A stretch of DNA of 11,130 nt from assembly GCA_949739085.1 (NCBI GenBank), contig CATIYU010000168.1:1-11130 (forward strand), read 5' to 3'. Within the stretch, counting starts at the first letter, position 1. Each line of letters begins with the position of its first letter. Origin of the DNA: an uncultured Eubacteriales bacterium (lineage in GTDB: Bacteria > Bacillota_A > Clostridia > Oscillospirales > Oscillospiraceae). Of the stretch, positions 1 through 6,859 are shown piece by piece. The notes under the pieces were generated by a model, which ran no database searches, was not told the origin of the DNA, and saw only the letters and a program-made list of their open reading frames with translations. The translations under genes were made by a program, and so were the position numbers.

Positions 1-949
1 GGTCCATGCCGTTGTAGGGCCCGCCGTTTTCATTGATGACGCCGTCGTCGCCAATAACCCGTATGGTCTCCAGGTTGTGCCTGAGGCCCACCTCAAAGTC
101 GTTGGGGTCGTGGGCGGGGGTCATTTTCACCGCGCCGGTACCAAAGCCCAGCTCCACATATTCGTCCGCCACAATAGGGATTTCCCGGTTCATAATGGGC
201 AGGATGCAGGTCTTGCCAACTAGGTGCTTAAACCGCTCGTCCTCCGGGTTCACCGCCACGCCGGTGTCGCCCATCATGGTCTCCGGGCGGGTGGTAGCCA
301 CCACCAAGTCGCCGCTGCCGTCGGAGAGGGGGTAGCGGATATACCACAGGTGGCCGGGTTTATCCACATACTCCACCTCCGCGTCGGAGAGTGCTGTGGC
401 GCAGTGGGGGCACCAGTTGATAATCCGGCTACCCTTGTAGATAAGGCCCTTGTCATAGAGCTCGCAGAAGGTCTCCCGGACGGCCTTGGAGCAGCCCTCG
501 TCCATCGTGAACCGGGCCCGGTCCCAGTCGCAGGAGGCCCCCAGCTTCCGCTGCTGCTCCACAATGCGGTGGCCGTACTTGTGCTTCCAGTCCCACACCC
601 GCTCCAAGAACTTCTCCCGGCCCAGATCGTGGCGGCTGAGCCCCTCGCTTTTGCGCAGCTCCTCCTCCACCTTGATCTGGGTGGCGATACCCGCATGGTC
701 TGTGCCAGGCATCCACAGTGCCTCGTAGCCCTGCATTCGCTTGTAGCGGGTGAGGATGTCCTGGAGGGTGCAGTCCATGGCGTGACCCATGTGGAGCTGG
801 CCGGTGACGTTCGGGGGCGGCATGACGATGGAGAACGGCTTCTTATCCGGATTGGGGGCGGCCTTGAAGCACCCCGCCTCCAGCCACGCCTGGTAGATCT
901 TCCCCTCCACCTCCTGGGGCTCGTAGGTTTTTGGCAGTTCTTTTCTCAT
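1..949 (-). CDS. valS: Valyl-tRNA synthetase, N-terminal part (runs off the left edge)
   Basis: Cytoplasmic class I aminoacyl-tRNA synthetase that charges tRNA-Val. The minus-strand frame starts at ATG 949-947, preceded by an AAGGAG ribosome binding site, and stays open to the window edge (about 316 codons). The start [20 protein letters not shown] is typical of ValRS. The class I nucleotide-binding signature is at about residues 44-56 ([13 protein letters not shown], with HMGH as the HIGH box). The editing-domain [11 protein letters not shown] motif is also present, as is a CPHC pair typical of the ValRS insertion. The KMSKS loop and anticodon-binding domain lie outside the window. The valine-specific T-box leader directly upstream agrees with the assignment. 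No frameshift was seen. Confidence 0.97.
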   Translation of the reverse strand, partial: MRKELPKTYEPQEVEGKIYQAWLEAGCFKAAPNPDKKPFSIVMPPPNVTGQLHMGHAMDCTLQDILTRYKRMQGYEALWMPGTDHAGIATQIKVEEELRKSEGLSRHDLGREKFLERVWDWKHKYGHRIVEQQRKLGASCDWDRARFTMDEGCSKAVRETFCELYDKGLIYKGSRIINWCPHCATALSDAEVEYVDKPGHLWYIRYPLSDGSGDLVVATTRPETMMGDTGVAVNPEDERFKHLVGKTCILPIMNREIPIVADEYVELGFGTGAVKMTPAHDPNDFEVGLRHNLETIRVIGDDGVINENGGPYNGMD

Positions 950-971
950 AGTAACACTCCTTCTTCGGGGC

Positions 972-1008
972 GAAAGAAAAATCCGCCCCAAGCATATTGC
1001 TCAGGGCG
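972..1008 (-). terminator. Intrinsic terminator of the valS T-box leader
   Basis: On the minus strand a 10-bp stem (arms 1008-999 and 993-984, with two G-U pairs in the RNA) closes a 5-nt loop and is followed by a U-rich tract (about 982-972). It lies between the T-box sequence and the valS ribosome binding site, which is where the attenuator of a transcriptional T-box switch belongs. When uncharged tRNA-Val stabilises the antiterminator, this hairpin should not form and valS is transcribed. Confidence 0.9.
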
Positions 1009-1210
1009 AATTTAAAAATCCGCGGTACCACCTGAATTCCCCTTCCGGGGCGCTCGTTGCCTCTGTAACGGGAGGACCCGCCATCCCCTACTGGTTTCAG
1101 GGCCGGGGCTCCAGGGCGACTTCCGCTCCCGCCTTCCGAGGTCTTGCACCACCCGGCCTCTCTCTGCGCTCCGGCGGCGAGCGTACTCATCCCTTTCACA
1201 GCCTTTGTAC
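1009..1210 (-). ncRNA. T-box riboswitch (valine) leader of valS
   Basis: The transcribed strand carries the T-box core AGGTGGTACCGCGG at about 1034-1020, close to the consensus AGGGUGGNACCGCG that pairs with the free acceptor end of uncharged tRNA. Stem I landmarks lie upstream in the right order: an AGTA element, an AGAGAG bulge, and a GGTGGTGCAAGACC apical region. These are followed by GGAA-GTC-GCC, where GTC at 1120-1118 is in the specifier position and reads valine. The terminator follows directly downstream. The element therefore senses tRNA-Val charging and controls valS by transcription antitermination. Outer boundaries are approximate; the 5' end is set from the promoter. Confidence 0.93.
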
Positions 1211-1216
1211 GGCAGT

Positions 1217-1245
1217 AGTATACCCAACCGTGCGGACTTTGTCAA
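1217..1245 (-). promoter_or_regulatory. Sigma-A promoter of the valS T-box transcript
   Basis: A near-perfect housekeeping promoter reads on the minus strand: TTGACA (1245-1240), a 17-bp spacer, and TATACT (1222-1217). The predicted transcript start is near 1210, immediately before the T-box stem I region, so the promoter and riboswitch fit each other. Confidence 0.9.
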
Positions 1246-1324
1246 GAGTGATTTAAAAAAGCGCCCCGCACCCGGCAGCCCATCTCCGCATAGACTAAGG
1301 TACCATACAAAAAGGAGGCCCGGT

Positions 1325-1948
1325 ATGGAGCAGAACTTTCCCTTTCAGCCGCACCCGCTCCCCTACAGCTATATCGCCCTCATGCCCCATTGCGACGCCG
1401 ATACCCTATACTACCACCACGACGGCTACTACGACAGCGCCGTCAGCGAGCTAAACAATCTGGCGGTGCGCCACCGGCTCACCGGCCTGACGCTGACCCA
1501 ACTGATCACCGGAGATTTCGACTTACCCAAGGTCCAGCTGGACCGGCTGAAAAACGCCGCTGGAGCAGTTTACAACCACCAGCTTTACTTCGACGGCATC
1601 TCCTGCAAGGCGGGGCCGCCCCCCTTCAACCACCTGACGGAGACCATTGTTACCACCTACGGTTCCATGCAGGCGTTCCAGCAGCTTCTGGTGGAAGCAG
1701 CGGAGAGCATTATCGGCTCCGGCTGGGTCTGGCTGGTGGCGGAGGGGGACAAGGGCATCCACATCGCCACCACGGACGACAACGAGGTGGTAGCCCTGGG
1801 CTTTGTCTCCCCTCTGCTGGTGCTGGATATGTGGGAACACGCCTACATCACCCAGGAGCACTTTGACAAGGCCGCCTACGTCAACACCTGGTTTTCCCTC
1901 ATCGACTGGGGCAAGGCGGAGCAGCGGTACATAGCCGCCATTGGATAG
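1325..1948 (+). CDS. Divergent Fe/Mn superoxide dismutase-fold protein
   Basis: A 207-residue protein of normal Fe/Mn-SOD length. The start at ATG 1325 is set by AAGGAGG at 1312-1318; the open frame upstream overlaps the valS promoter region and has no family similarity. SOD hallmarks in order are LPYSYIALMPH near residues 12-22, HH at 31-32, NHQLYF at 84-89, GSGWVWLV at 131-138 and LDMWEHAY at 167-174. The four metal ligands are therefore present: H31, H85, D168 and H172. However, the positions of E. coli MnSOD His30 and Tyr34 hold Tyr35 and Ala39. The outer-sphere glutamine appears missing from both its Fe-type site (Ala81) and its Mn-type site (Asp152). Catalysis may be weak or altered. 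Clostridial and Bacillus SODs are also known in spore coats, so a structural role is possible. No signal peptide is seen. The gene is divergent from valS and convergent with sigE. Confidence 0.85.
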   Translation: MEQNFPFQPHPLPYSYIALMPHCDADTLYYHHDGYYDSAVSELNNLAVRHRLTGLTLTQLITGDFDLPKVQLDRLKNAAGAVYNHQLYFDGISCKAGPPPFNHLTETIVTTYGSMQAFQQLLVEAAESIIGSGWVWLVAEGDKGIHIATTDDNEVVALGFVSPLLVLDMWEHAYITQEHFDKAAYVNTWFSLIDWGKAEQRYIAAIG

Positions 1949-1953
1949 CGGCA

Positions 1954-1990
1954 GCGGGGCGGCGTCCCGCTTTTTCGGACACCGCCCCGC
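1954..1990. terminator. Strong hairpin between convergent sod-like gene and sigE
   Basis: An inverted repeat has arms GCGGGGCGG (1954-1962) and CCGCCCCGC (1982-1990), extended inward past one mismatch by GTCC/GGAC. The loop is about 9 nt and contains TTTTT. It sits in the 47-bp gap between two convergent genes, the expected place for a bidirectional terminator. Neither side has a good U-tract after the stem, so termination efficiency is uncertain. Confidence 0.55.
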
Positions 1991-1995
1991 CTGGC

Positions 1996-2709
1996 TCAGC
2001 TCATCTTCAAAATTTCCCGCTTCAGGCGGCTGATAATCCGCTTTTCCAGCCGGGAGATGTAGGATTGGGAGATGCCCAGACGGTCCGCCACCTCCTTCTG
2101 GGTCTGCTCCCTGTGGCCGCAGAGGCCAAAGCGCATGACAATGATTTCCCGCTCCCGCTCCGAGAGCTTGCCAATGGCAGCATCCAGAAGCTGACGGTCC
2201 ACGTCCGCTTCAATGGGACGCATGACGGTATCCGCGTCGGTGCCCAGCACATCGCTGAGCAGCAGCTCATTGCCGTCCCAGTCGGTATTGAGGGGTTCGT
2301 CCAGGCTCACCTCGTTGCGCTGGGAAGAGCTCTTGCGCAGGTACATTAAAATCTCATTCTCAATACACCGGCTGGCGTAGGTGGCCAGCTTGATATTTTT
2401 GTCGGTCTTGTAAGTGTTGATGGCCTTGATAAGGCCGATGGTTCCGATAGAGATGAGGTCCTCAATGTTGACCCCCGTGTTCTCAAAGCGCTTGGCGATG
2501 TACACCACCAGCCGCAGATTCCGTTCAATGAGGGTCTGGCGGACAGCCTCCTCCCCGGCGTCCAGGCGAGCCAGCAGCGCGGCCTCCTCCTCCCGGGTAA
2601 GGGGGGCGGGCAGGGTGTCGCTGCCGCCGATGTACATGATTTTCCCCGGCCGCAGCAGCCCCAGCCGGATTAAGAGACGGTAGAACCGCCACCTCCATTT
2701 ACGCAGCAT
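1996..2709 (-). CDS. sigE: RNA polymerase sporulation sigma factor, pro-sigma-E
   Basis: A 237-residue sigma-70 family factor that directs early mother-cell transcription in sporulation. It starts with a basic/hydrophobic pro-sequence ([20 protein letters not shown]) followed by the processing region [11 protein letters not shown], matching the YYIGGSEALP region of Bacillus subtilis pro-sigma-E, which SpoIIGA cleaves. Region 2 is highly conserved ([38 protein letters not shown] at about residues 64-126). The C-terminal region 4 helix-turn-helix reads [20 protein letters not shown]. The start at 2709 is chosen because GGAGGAGAG precedes it and it begins the pro-sequence; a longer frame from 2757 would only add residues with no family match. 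It overlaps the end of spoIIGA by 11 bp, so the two are probably translationally coupled. sigG, which often follows sigE, is not next here. Confidence 0.96.
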   Translation of the reverse strand: MLRKWRWRFYRLLIRLGLLRPGKIMYIGGSDTLPAPLTREEEAALLARLDAGEEAVRQTLIERNLRLVVYIAKRFENTGVNIEDLISIGTIGLIKAINTYKTDKNIKLATYASRCIENEILMYLRKSSSQRNEVSLDEPLNTDWDGNELLLSDVLGTDADTVMRPIEADVDRQLLDAAIGKLSEREREIIVMRFGLCGHREQTQKEVADRLGISQSYISRLEKRIISRLKREILKMS

Positions 2710-3559
2710 GTCTCTCCTCCCTTTCCCCGCCCCACAGGGCGGTACAGCCGCCTCCATCGGACACCGGCGTGGGAGATAGGGCCACAGTCAGCGGTCCCAG
2801 CCGCCTGCCGTCCAGCCGGACGCAGCCTGCCTGAAAGCACAGCAGCAGTCCCCCCTCCACTCCCACCGCCTGGTAGGGCAGCAGCCGGAACCGGCTGTCC
2901 TCCAGCGCCTCCAGACACCGGACCGCGCCGTCCGGCCCCAGCCGGGCCAGGATCTCTCGCTCCCGGTCTGTCCAGAGGGAGGCCAGGGCGGCGAAGTAGA
3001 CGGTAAGTACTGGCCGCCCTGTGGCGGTGTCCGTGAGCGTGTGGCCGGTATCCAGCAGCACCGTAACCTCCGCCTGGCGGAGGCCCAGCTCCACTGTCCC
3101 CCGGCACAGCTGACCCGCCACGGCGTGGCGCGCACCGCCCCGGAACACCACGGAGAGCAGCAGGAAGCAGGTTCCCCCGGCCAGAAAAAAGATCCGCCAG
3201 TCCAGGGATTTCAGCAGCTCCAGGCCGTCGCTGCTTTGGACAAGTCTGCCAAAAGCCAGAACGGCCCCGCCCATGGTGCAGGAGAGCATAAAAAACAGCA
3301 GAAAACACCGGAGAAACATTCTCTGCCGTCCGAAGGCCAAGCGTACCAGAGCGGCGGCAATGGCCATCTGCGGCAGGAAGGCGGCGGCGGACCCCAGAAC
3401 CGGCAGGGCACACGCCGCGCCATACAGGCCCCCCAAAGCGGCGGCCAGCAGCAGCCTGCGCCGCTGTAAGGGCAGGCCGGACAGGCGGGCCGTTATGTAC
3501 AGGGCCGCCGCGTCGGCCAGACAGTTGAAGAAAAATACTGCATCCAAATAGACAATCAT
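2699..3559 (-). CDS. spoIIGA: Sigma-E processing peptidase SpoIIGA
   Basis: A 286-residue membrane aspartic protease that removes the pro-sequence of sigma-E at the forespore septum once signalled (through SpoIIR in B. subtilis). The N-terminal half (about residues 1-140) is a run of hydrophobic segments beginning [20 protein letters not shown], as in the family's membrane domain. The C-terminal half holds the single aspartic protease motif [17 protein letters not shown] with catalytic Asp170. The LLPYQAVG motif downstream is also typical. The start at ATG 3559 follows an AGGGGG ribosome binding site. The gene is directly upstream of and overlaps sigE, the standard spoIIG arrangement. Confidence 0.94.
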   Translation of the reverse strand: MIVYLDAVFFFNCLADAAALYITARLSGLPLQRRRLLLAAALGGLYGAACALPVLGSAAAFLPQMAIAAALVRLAFGRQRMFLRCFLLFFMLSCTMGGAVLAFGRLVQSSDGLELLKSLDWRIFFLAGGTCFLLLSVVFRGGARHAVAGQLCRGTVELGLRQAEVTVLLDTGHTLTDTATGRPVLTVYFAALASLWTDREREILARLGPDGAVRCLEALEDSRFRLLPYQAVGVEGGLLLCFQAGCVRLDGRRLGPLTVALSPTPVSDGGGCTALWGGEREERHAA

Positions 3560-3602
3560 TTCGTTCCCCCTCCCGCCGGGGCGGGCGGCCTCGACAGGTT
3601 TT

Positions 3603-3636
3603 AGTATAGCCCTGTCCGGGGAAAAATGCTGTCGTT
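3603..3636 (-). promoter_or_regulatory. Possible spoIIG promoter with a Spo0A-box-like site
   Basis: In the 184-bp gap upstream of spoIIGA, the minus strand contains a consensus -10 box TATACT (3608-3603) with no convincing -35 at normal spacing. A TGTCGTT heptamer (plus strand 3630-3636) differs at the last two bases from the Spo0A box TGTCGAA. It would lie about 34-40 bp upstream of the inferred start near 3596. B. subtilis spoIIG is a sigma-A promoter with a poorly placed -35 that needs Spo0A bound over that region, so the layout is suggestive only. Confidence 0.4.
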
Positions 3637-3704
3637 TCCTTGCGGCGGCGCTGCGGAAAAATTATTCCGCCCCGGCTGTGACAAGCGGGCAAAATAGCGC
3701 AGAG

Positions 3705-3733
3705 CAGCGCCGCCCCAGCCCGGGACGGCGCTG
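3705..3733 (-). terminator. Hairpin downstream of the DUF1275 gene, possible terminator
   Basis: CAGCGCCG (3705-3712) pairs with CGGCGCTG (3726-3733), and G3704 with C3734 adds a ninth pair, around a GC-rich loop. It starts about 10 bp after the stop codon of the membrane protein gene. In the minus direction only a short TTTT occurs about 10 bases after the stem, so this is a weak or Rho-assisted terminator at best. It also marks the boundary with the spoIIG promoter region. Confidence 0.4.
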
Positions 3734-3743
3734 CCAGACAATA

Positions 3744-4505
3744 TCAAGCTTGCGGTTTCCTGGGGTCTTTCCCCTCCTTGACCACAGCCTCGTCCTCCTC
3801 CGCCCCGGTCATCAGGGACAAAAACCGGAGACGCCGGTCCCGGATGCGGAGCATCAGGGCAAAGGCCAGCAGCAGTGGCGGACAGCACAGGAGAATCGTC
3901 TGTTCCTTCAGCTGCGGGGAGAGCACACCGCCAATGGCCGCGCCAATGAGAAAAAAGAGAATGACCACAAAATAGACCGTAGTTTTGTGGCGGCGGAGGT
4001 CGTCCTTGGTATGCCGCCAATAGTACAGGTTCTCCATGGCGCTGCGCAGGTTGCCGATACACATGGTGGTGGCGTAAGAATTGCCCTCCAGCTCCCGGAA
4101 CGCCTCCACCTGCATGGCGCAAGTGAAGCTCACCAGCACGTTTGCCAGCATGTTCAGCCGTTGGGGCATCCAGCCCACCGAGAAGAGAACAACAATCTCC
4201 ACCAGCAGCACCGCGTGCCGCCAGTGCATGGCAATGCCTCTGGTGTGGAACCGGGCGCGGATGACCTCCGCCATGTATACCCCCGCGGCAAAGGCCAGCA
4301 GGGGCAGCAGGTAGCGGACAGCAACATCCCAGTTGCCCAAAGCCACGTTCTGACCCATGAGGACGATGTTTCCGGTCTGGGCGTTGGCGAATACTTCCTC
4401 CCGGACATTGTAGGTGTATGCGTCCTGCAAGCCGCCGGATGCGCTGAGGAGGCAGCCCACCAGGAGGGAGTCAGATGCCTGCTTCGCGCGGTATCTCTTT
4501 TCTAT
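3744..4505 (-). CDS. DUF1275 (YoaK-type) membrane protein, apparent AUA start
   Basis: A polytopic membrane protein of about 253 residues. The DUF1275 signature is clear: GCLLSASGGLQDAYTY followed by VFANAQTGNIVLMG. Further hydrophobic segments occur around LLPLLAFAAGVYM, VLLVEIVVLFSVGW, MLANVLVSFTCAM, FVVILFFLIGAAIGGVL and LLCCPPLLLAFALML. The tail is short and charged. The family's function is not established. The first conventional start in frame (GTG 4460-4458) has no ribosome binding site and would cut into the conserved first helix. The only well-placed codon after AGGGGAGG (4513-4520) is ATA at 4505-4503, with a 7-nt spacer, giving an N-terminus beginning with initiator plus EKRYRAKQASDS. 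An in-frame stop lies at 4523-4521, so no earlier start exists. The gene starts 45 bp after the flavoprotein gene ends and may be read through from that operon. Confidence 0.8.
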   Translation of the reverse strand: MEKRYRAKQASDSLLVGCLLSASGGLQDAYTYNVREEVFANAQTGNIVLMGQNVALGNWDVAVRYLLPLLAFAAGVYMAEVIRARFHTRGIAMHWRHAVLLVEIVVLFSVGWMPQRLNMLANVLVSFTCAMQVEAFRELEGNSYATTMCIGNLRSAMENLYYWRHTKDDLRRHKTTVYFVVILFFLIGAAIGGVLSPQLKEQTILLCCPPLLLAFALMLRIRDRRLRFLSLMTGAEEDEAVVKEGKDPRKPQA

Positions 4506-4512
4506 GGTATCG

Positions 4513-4520
4513 CCTCCCCT
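4513..4520 (-). promoter_or_regulatory. Ribosome binding site that points to an AUA start
   Basis: AGGGGAGG on the minus strand lies 7 nt before ATA (4505-4503) and has no ATG, GTG or TTG at a usable distance in the DUF1275 frame. It is the main evidence for placing the start of the membrane protein at a non-canonical codon, or for an ATG-to-ATA substitution in this strain. Confidence 0.6.
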
Positions 4521-4550
4521 TTATTGTGCGCAAATTCCGCAGATCAATAA

Positions 4551-6158
4551 TCAAAAATCCTTTTTCAGTGAATTATAGGTGGGCAGCAGCTTGGGGGACA
4601 CCTCACCAGAACCGGCCCCCGCCTCGTCCAGCAGCTGGTGGAACCGGTCCACATGGGCCAGGGTCAGCTTCCCTGGCTGGACGCCCCGGCTCTTCTCCGC
4701 CGCATTGCGGCCCGCGCTGCGGCCAAAGACAATGATGTCCAGGAGGCTGTTGCCCATGAGGCGGTTGCGCCCGTGGATGCCGCCCACGGCCTCCCCCGCC
4801 GCATAGAGGTTCTCCACGTCCGTCTGGCCATCCACCGTGATCTGCAAGCCGCCGTTCTGGTAGTGGAGGGTCGGATAGACCAGAATGGGGTCCACCCGGA
4901 TGTCGATGCCGTACTTGCCGAACATGCGCATCATGGCGGGAATCCGCTTCTCAATGGCCCCCTTACCATGCTTGAGCTCAATCATGGGAGTATCCAGCCA
5001 GACGGCGTATCCGGCGGGGGTCTTGACGCCGTTGCCCCGGTCGGAGCACTCCCGGATAATGGAGGCGGCGGACACGTCCCGGGTCTCCAGGGGGTTCATG
5101 AACGCCTCTCCATTGGCGTTAATGAGCATGGCCCCCACGGAACGGACCTTCTCCGTCACCAACGCGCCAAAAATCTGGGCCGGGAAGGCCGCGCCGGTGG
5201 GGTGGTACTGGAGAGTATCGGCGTACAGCAGCCGGGCCCCCGCCCGGTAGCCCAGCACCAGGCCGTCGGCGGTGGCGCCGTAGTGATTGGAGGTGGGGAA
5301 GCCCTGGTAGTGGAGCCGCCCCGCGCCGCCGGTGGCCAGAATCACCGTCTTTGCCCGTGCCAGCTTCAGCTCTTTGGTCTCCATGTTCATGAGCACAGCC
5401 CCGGCGCACCGTCCATTTTCGTCCAGCACCAGCTCAATGGCCGCCGTGAAATCCACCACCGGAATCTGCCGGTTCAGAGCCTCGTCCCGGAGGGTGCGCA
5501 TGATCTCCGCGCCGGAGTAGTCCTTGGCCGCGTGCATCCGCTTGCGGGAGGTACCGCCGCCGTGGGTAGTCACCATGGTTCCATCAGGGGCCTTGTCAAA
5601 CTCCACCCCCAGCTCGCTGAGCCACCGAATAGCCTCCGGGGCCTCGGTGACCAGCTTTGCCAGCAGATCCTTTTGGGCCGCGAAATGCCCGCCGCCGTAG
5701 GCGTCCAGGAAGTGCTGGGCCGGGGAGTCATTGGGCTTTCCGGCGGCCTGGATGCCGCCCTCCGCCATCATGGTGTTAGCGTCGCCCATTCGGAGCTTGG
5801 TGGCCACCATCACCTTCGCACCCGCCTCATGGGCCTCAATGGCCGCGCTGGTTCCCGCGCCGCCGCCGCCCACCACCAGCACGTCCACATCGTAGTCCGG
5901 GGCGGTTAGGTCAATCCGGGCCGGGTCGATGCGGGAGCGGGCTTGGAGCAGAGCCGCCAGCTCGTGGGGCGCCTTGTCCCCTCTATTGGGACCCGCCTGG
6001 AGAACTTGGAACTGGTCCTCCCGGTAGTCCGGGTGGTAGGTTTTCAGCAGCTGGTCCTTTTCCTCCGCAGTCATACGCCGGGGGTCCAGCTTCACGTTTT
6101 CCGCCCGGGCGGCGGCCACTTTCTCCGCCGACGCCCGGATGACAGGATCAAGATACAT
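4551..6158 (-). CDS. Fumarate reductase/succinate dehydrogenase-type flavoprotein (cytoplasmic)
   Basis: A 535-residue FAD protein, most likely the catalytic subunit reducing fumarate or a related unsaturated carboxylate. A family-specific extension of about 90 residues precedes the dinucleotide-binding motif VVGGGGAG (residues 95-102). Residues matching the E. coli FrdA active site are present: His319 (QYHPTG), Thr335-Glu336, Arg339, the proton-shuttle Arg360 (TRDVSA), His432 (LHYQNGG) and Arg466 (GRNRLMGNSL). The position of the FAD-linking histidine is Asn128 (DANTMMAEGG), so FAD should be non-covalent, as in L-aspartate oxidase. No signal peptide occurs. The protein ends soon after a KLLPTY motif, with a short C-terminal helical region. 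The start at 6158 follows GGGAGGG. It lies 14 bp after the iron-sulfur subunit gene and is the seventh visible gene of the operon. Another substrate (aspartate, urocanate or enoates) cannot be excluded. Confidence 0.88.
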   Translation of the reverse strand: MYLDPVIRASAEKVAAARAENVKLDPRRMTAEEKDQLLKTYHPDYREDQFQVLQAGPNRGDKAPHELAALLQARSRIDPARIDLTAPDYDVDVLVVGGGGAGTSAAIEAHEAGAKVMVATKLRMGDANTMMAEGGIQAAGKPNDSPAQHFLDAYGGGHFAAQKDLLAKLVTEAPEAIRWLSELGVEFDKAPDGTMVTTHGGGTSRKRMHAAKDYSGAEIMRTLRDEALNRQIPVVDFTAAIELVLDENGRCAGAVLMNMETKELKLARAKTVILATGGAGRLHYQGFPTSNHYGATADGLVLGYRAGARLLYADTLQYHPTGAAFPAQIFGALVTEKVRSVGAMLINANGEAFMNPLETRDVSAASIIRECSDRGNGVKTPAGYAVWLDTPMIELKHGKGAIEKRIPAMMRMFGKYGIDIRVDPILVYPTLHYQNGGLQITVDGQTDVENLYAAGEAVGGIHGRNRLMGNSLLDIIVFGRSAGRNAAEKSRGVQPGKLTLAHVDRFHQLLDEAGAGSGEVSPKLLPTYNSLKKDF

Positions 6159-6172
6159 ATCCGCAGCCCTCC

Positions 6173-6847
6173 CTATTTCTCAATATCCCGGTTGTTGTAG
6201 AGCTCCTGCATCTCCTCCAGGGGCTTGCCCATCAGGGACTCAATGAGGGGGACGAATTTCCCCTCCCGGATCTCCGCGATGCGCTCGTCCAGATGATCGC
6301 AGTGGGGGGCCAGATACTTGCCGTTGAGCCGCCGGGCCAGCATGGCCACCTGGGGGTGGGAGATGCCTGCGGGGCACCGGGCCGAGCATACGCCGCACAT
6401 CACGCAGTCAAAGGACTCCTCCGCGCACTTCTCATACTCCCCCCGCTGGGCGTAGGCGATGTACTGCATTACGTCCAGGCCCTGGGTGCAGGCTTTGGTG
6501 CAGGCGTTACAGCCCACGCAGGCGTAGATCTCCGGGTAGAGCTGCATCATGATCTGCTCTGTGGGCCGGATCTTCTCCATGTCGTAGACCTCCTTCACCA
6601 GAGGGAAGAAGGGCAGGGTTGCCACATACATATTGTCCTCCACCTTGGTGGAGCAGGCCAGGCACCCCTTCAGTTCCCGGTCCCCAGCGATGCGGTAGAT
6701 GGTGGCGCAGGCCCCGCAGAAGCCGTTGCGGCACCCGCAGCCCCGGACCAGCTGGTAGCCCGCGTACTCCATGGCCTCCATGATGGTCAGGCTTTCGGGC
6801 ACCTGATAGTGCTTCCCGAAGAGGTAGACGTTTACCATTTGTTCCAT
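6173..6847 (-). CDS. Fumarate reductase-type iron-sulfur subunit, [2Fe-2S] plus two [4Fe-4S]
   Basis: A 224-residue electron-transfer partner for the flavoprotein encoded next. The N-terminal ferredoxin-like domain carries C39-x4-C44-x2-C47 and a fourth cysteine at 62 or 65, for a [2Fe-2S] cluster. The C-terminal alpha-helical ferredoxin domain has C110-x2-C113-x2-C116-x3-C120 and C148-x2-C151-x2-C154-x3-C158-P, two complete [4Fe-4S] sites. Canonical FrdB/SdhB instead binds one [4Fe-4S] and one [3Fe-4S]. The HdrB-like CCG domains found in methanogen TfrB are absent, and no quinone-site membrane partner is encoded nearby. The start at ATG 6847 has AAGGAG overlapping the stop of the upstream gene, and the gap is 12 bp. 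Role: probably carries electrons from the Flx-Hdr module to the flavoprotein. Confidence 0.88.
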   Translation of the reverse strand: MEQMVNVYLFGKHYQVPESLTIMEAMEYAGYQLVRGCGCRNGFCGACATIYRIAGDRELKGCLACSTKVEDNMYVATLPFFPLVKEVYDMEKIRPTEQIMMQLYPEIYACVGCNACTKACTQGLDVMQYIAYAQRGEYEKCAEESFDCVMCGVCSARCPAGISHPQVAMLARRLNGKYLAPHCDHLDERIAEIREGKFVPLIESLMGKPLEEMQELYNNRDIEK

Positions 6848-6859
6848 ATATCAAGCTCC

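Noticed and set aside
224..1015. A 263-codon plus-strand open frame
   Set aside because: Antisense to valS and its terminator. ValRS motifs in the minus frame account for this stretch.
1304..1310. CATACAA resembling a sigma-E -10 box upstream of the SOD-like gene
   Set aside because: Transcription would start inside or after the ribosome binding site at 1312-1318, leaving no usable leader, and no -35 match was found at the right distance.
2670..3692. A 340-codon minus-strand frame overlapping spoIIGA
   Set aside because: A shifted reading of the spoIIGA region that is Gly/Arg/Pro-rich; the protease motif and membrane segments are in the other frame.
4638..5909. A 423-codon plus-strand open frame
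   Set aside because: Antisense to the flavoprotein gene, whose active-site motifs are unmistakable; the plus-strand translation is low-complexity and matches no family I recognise.
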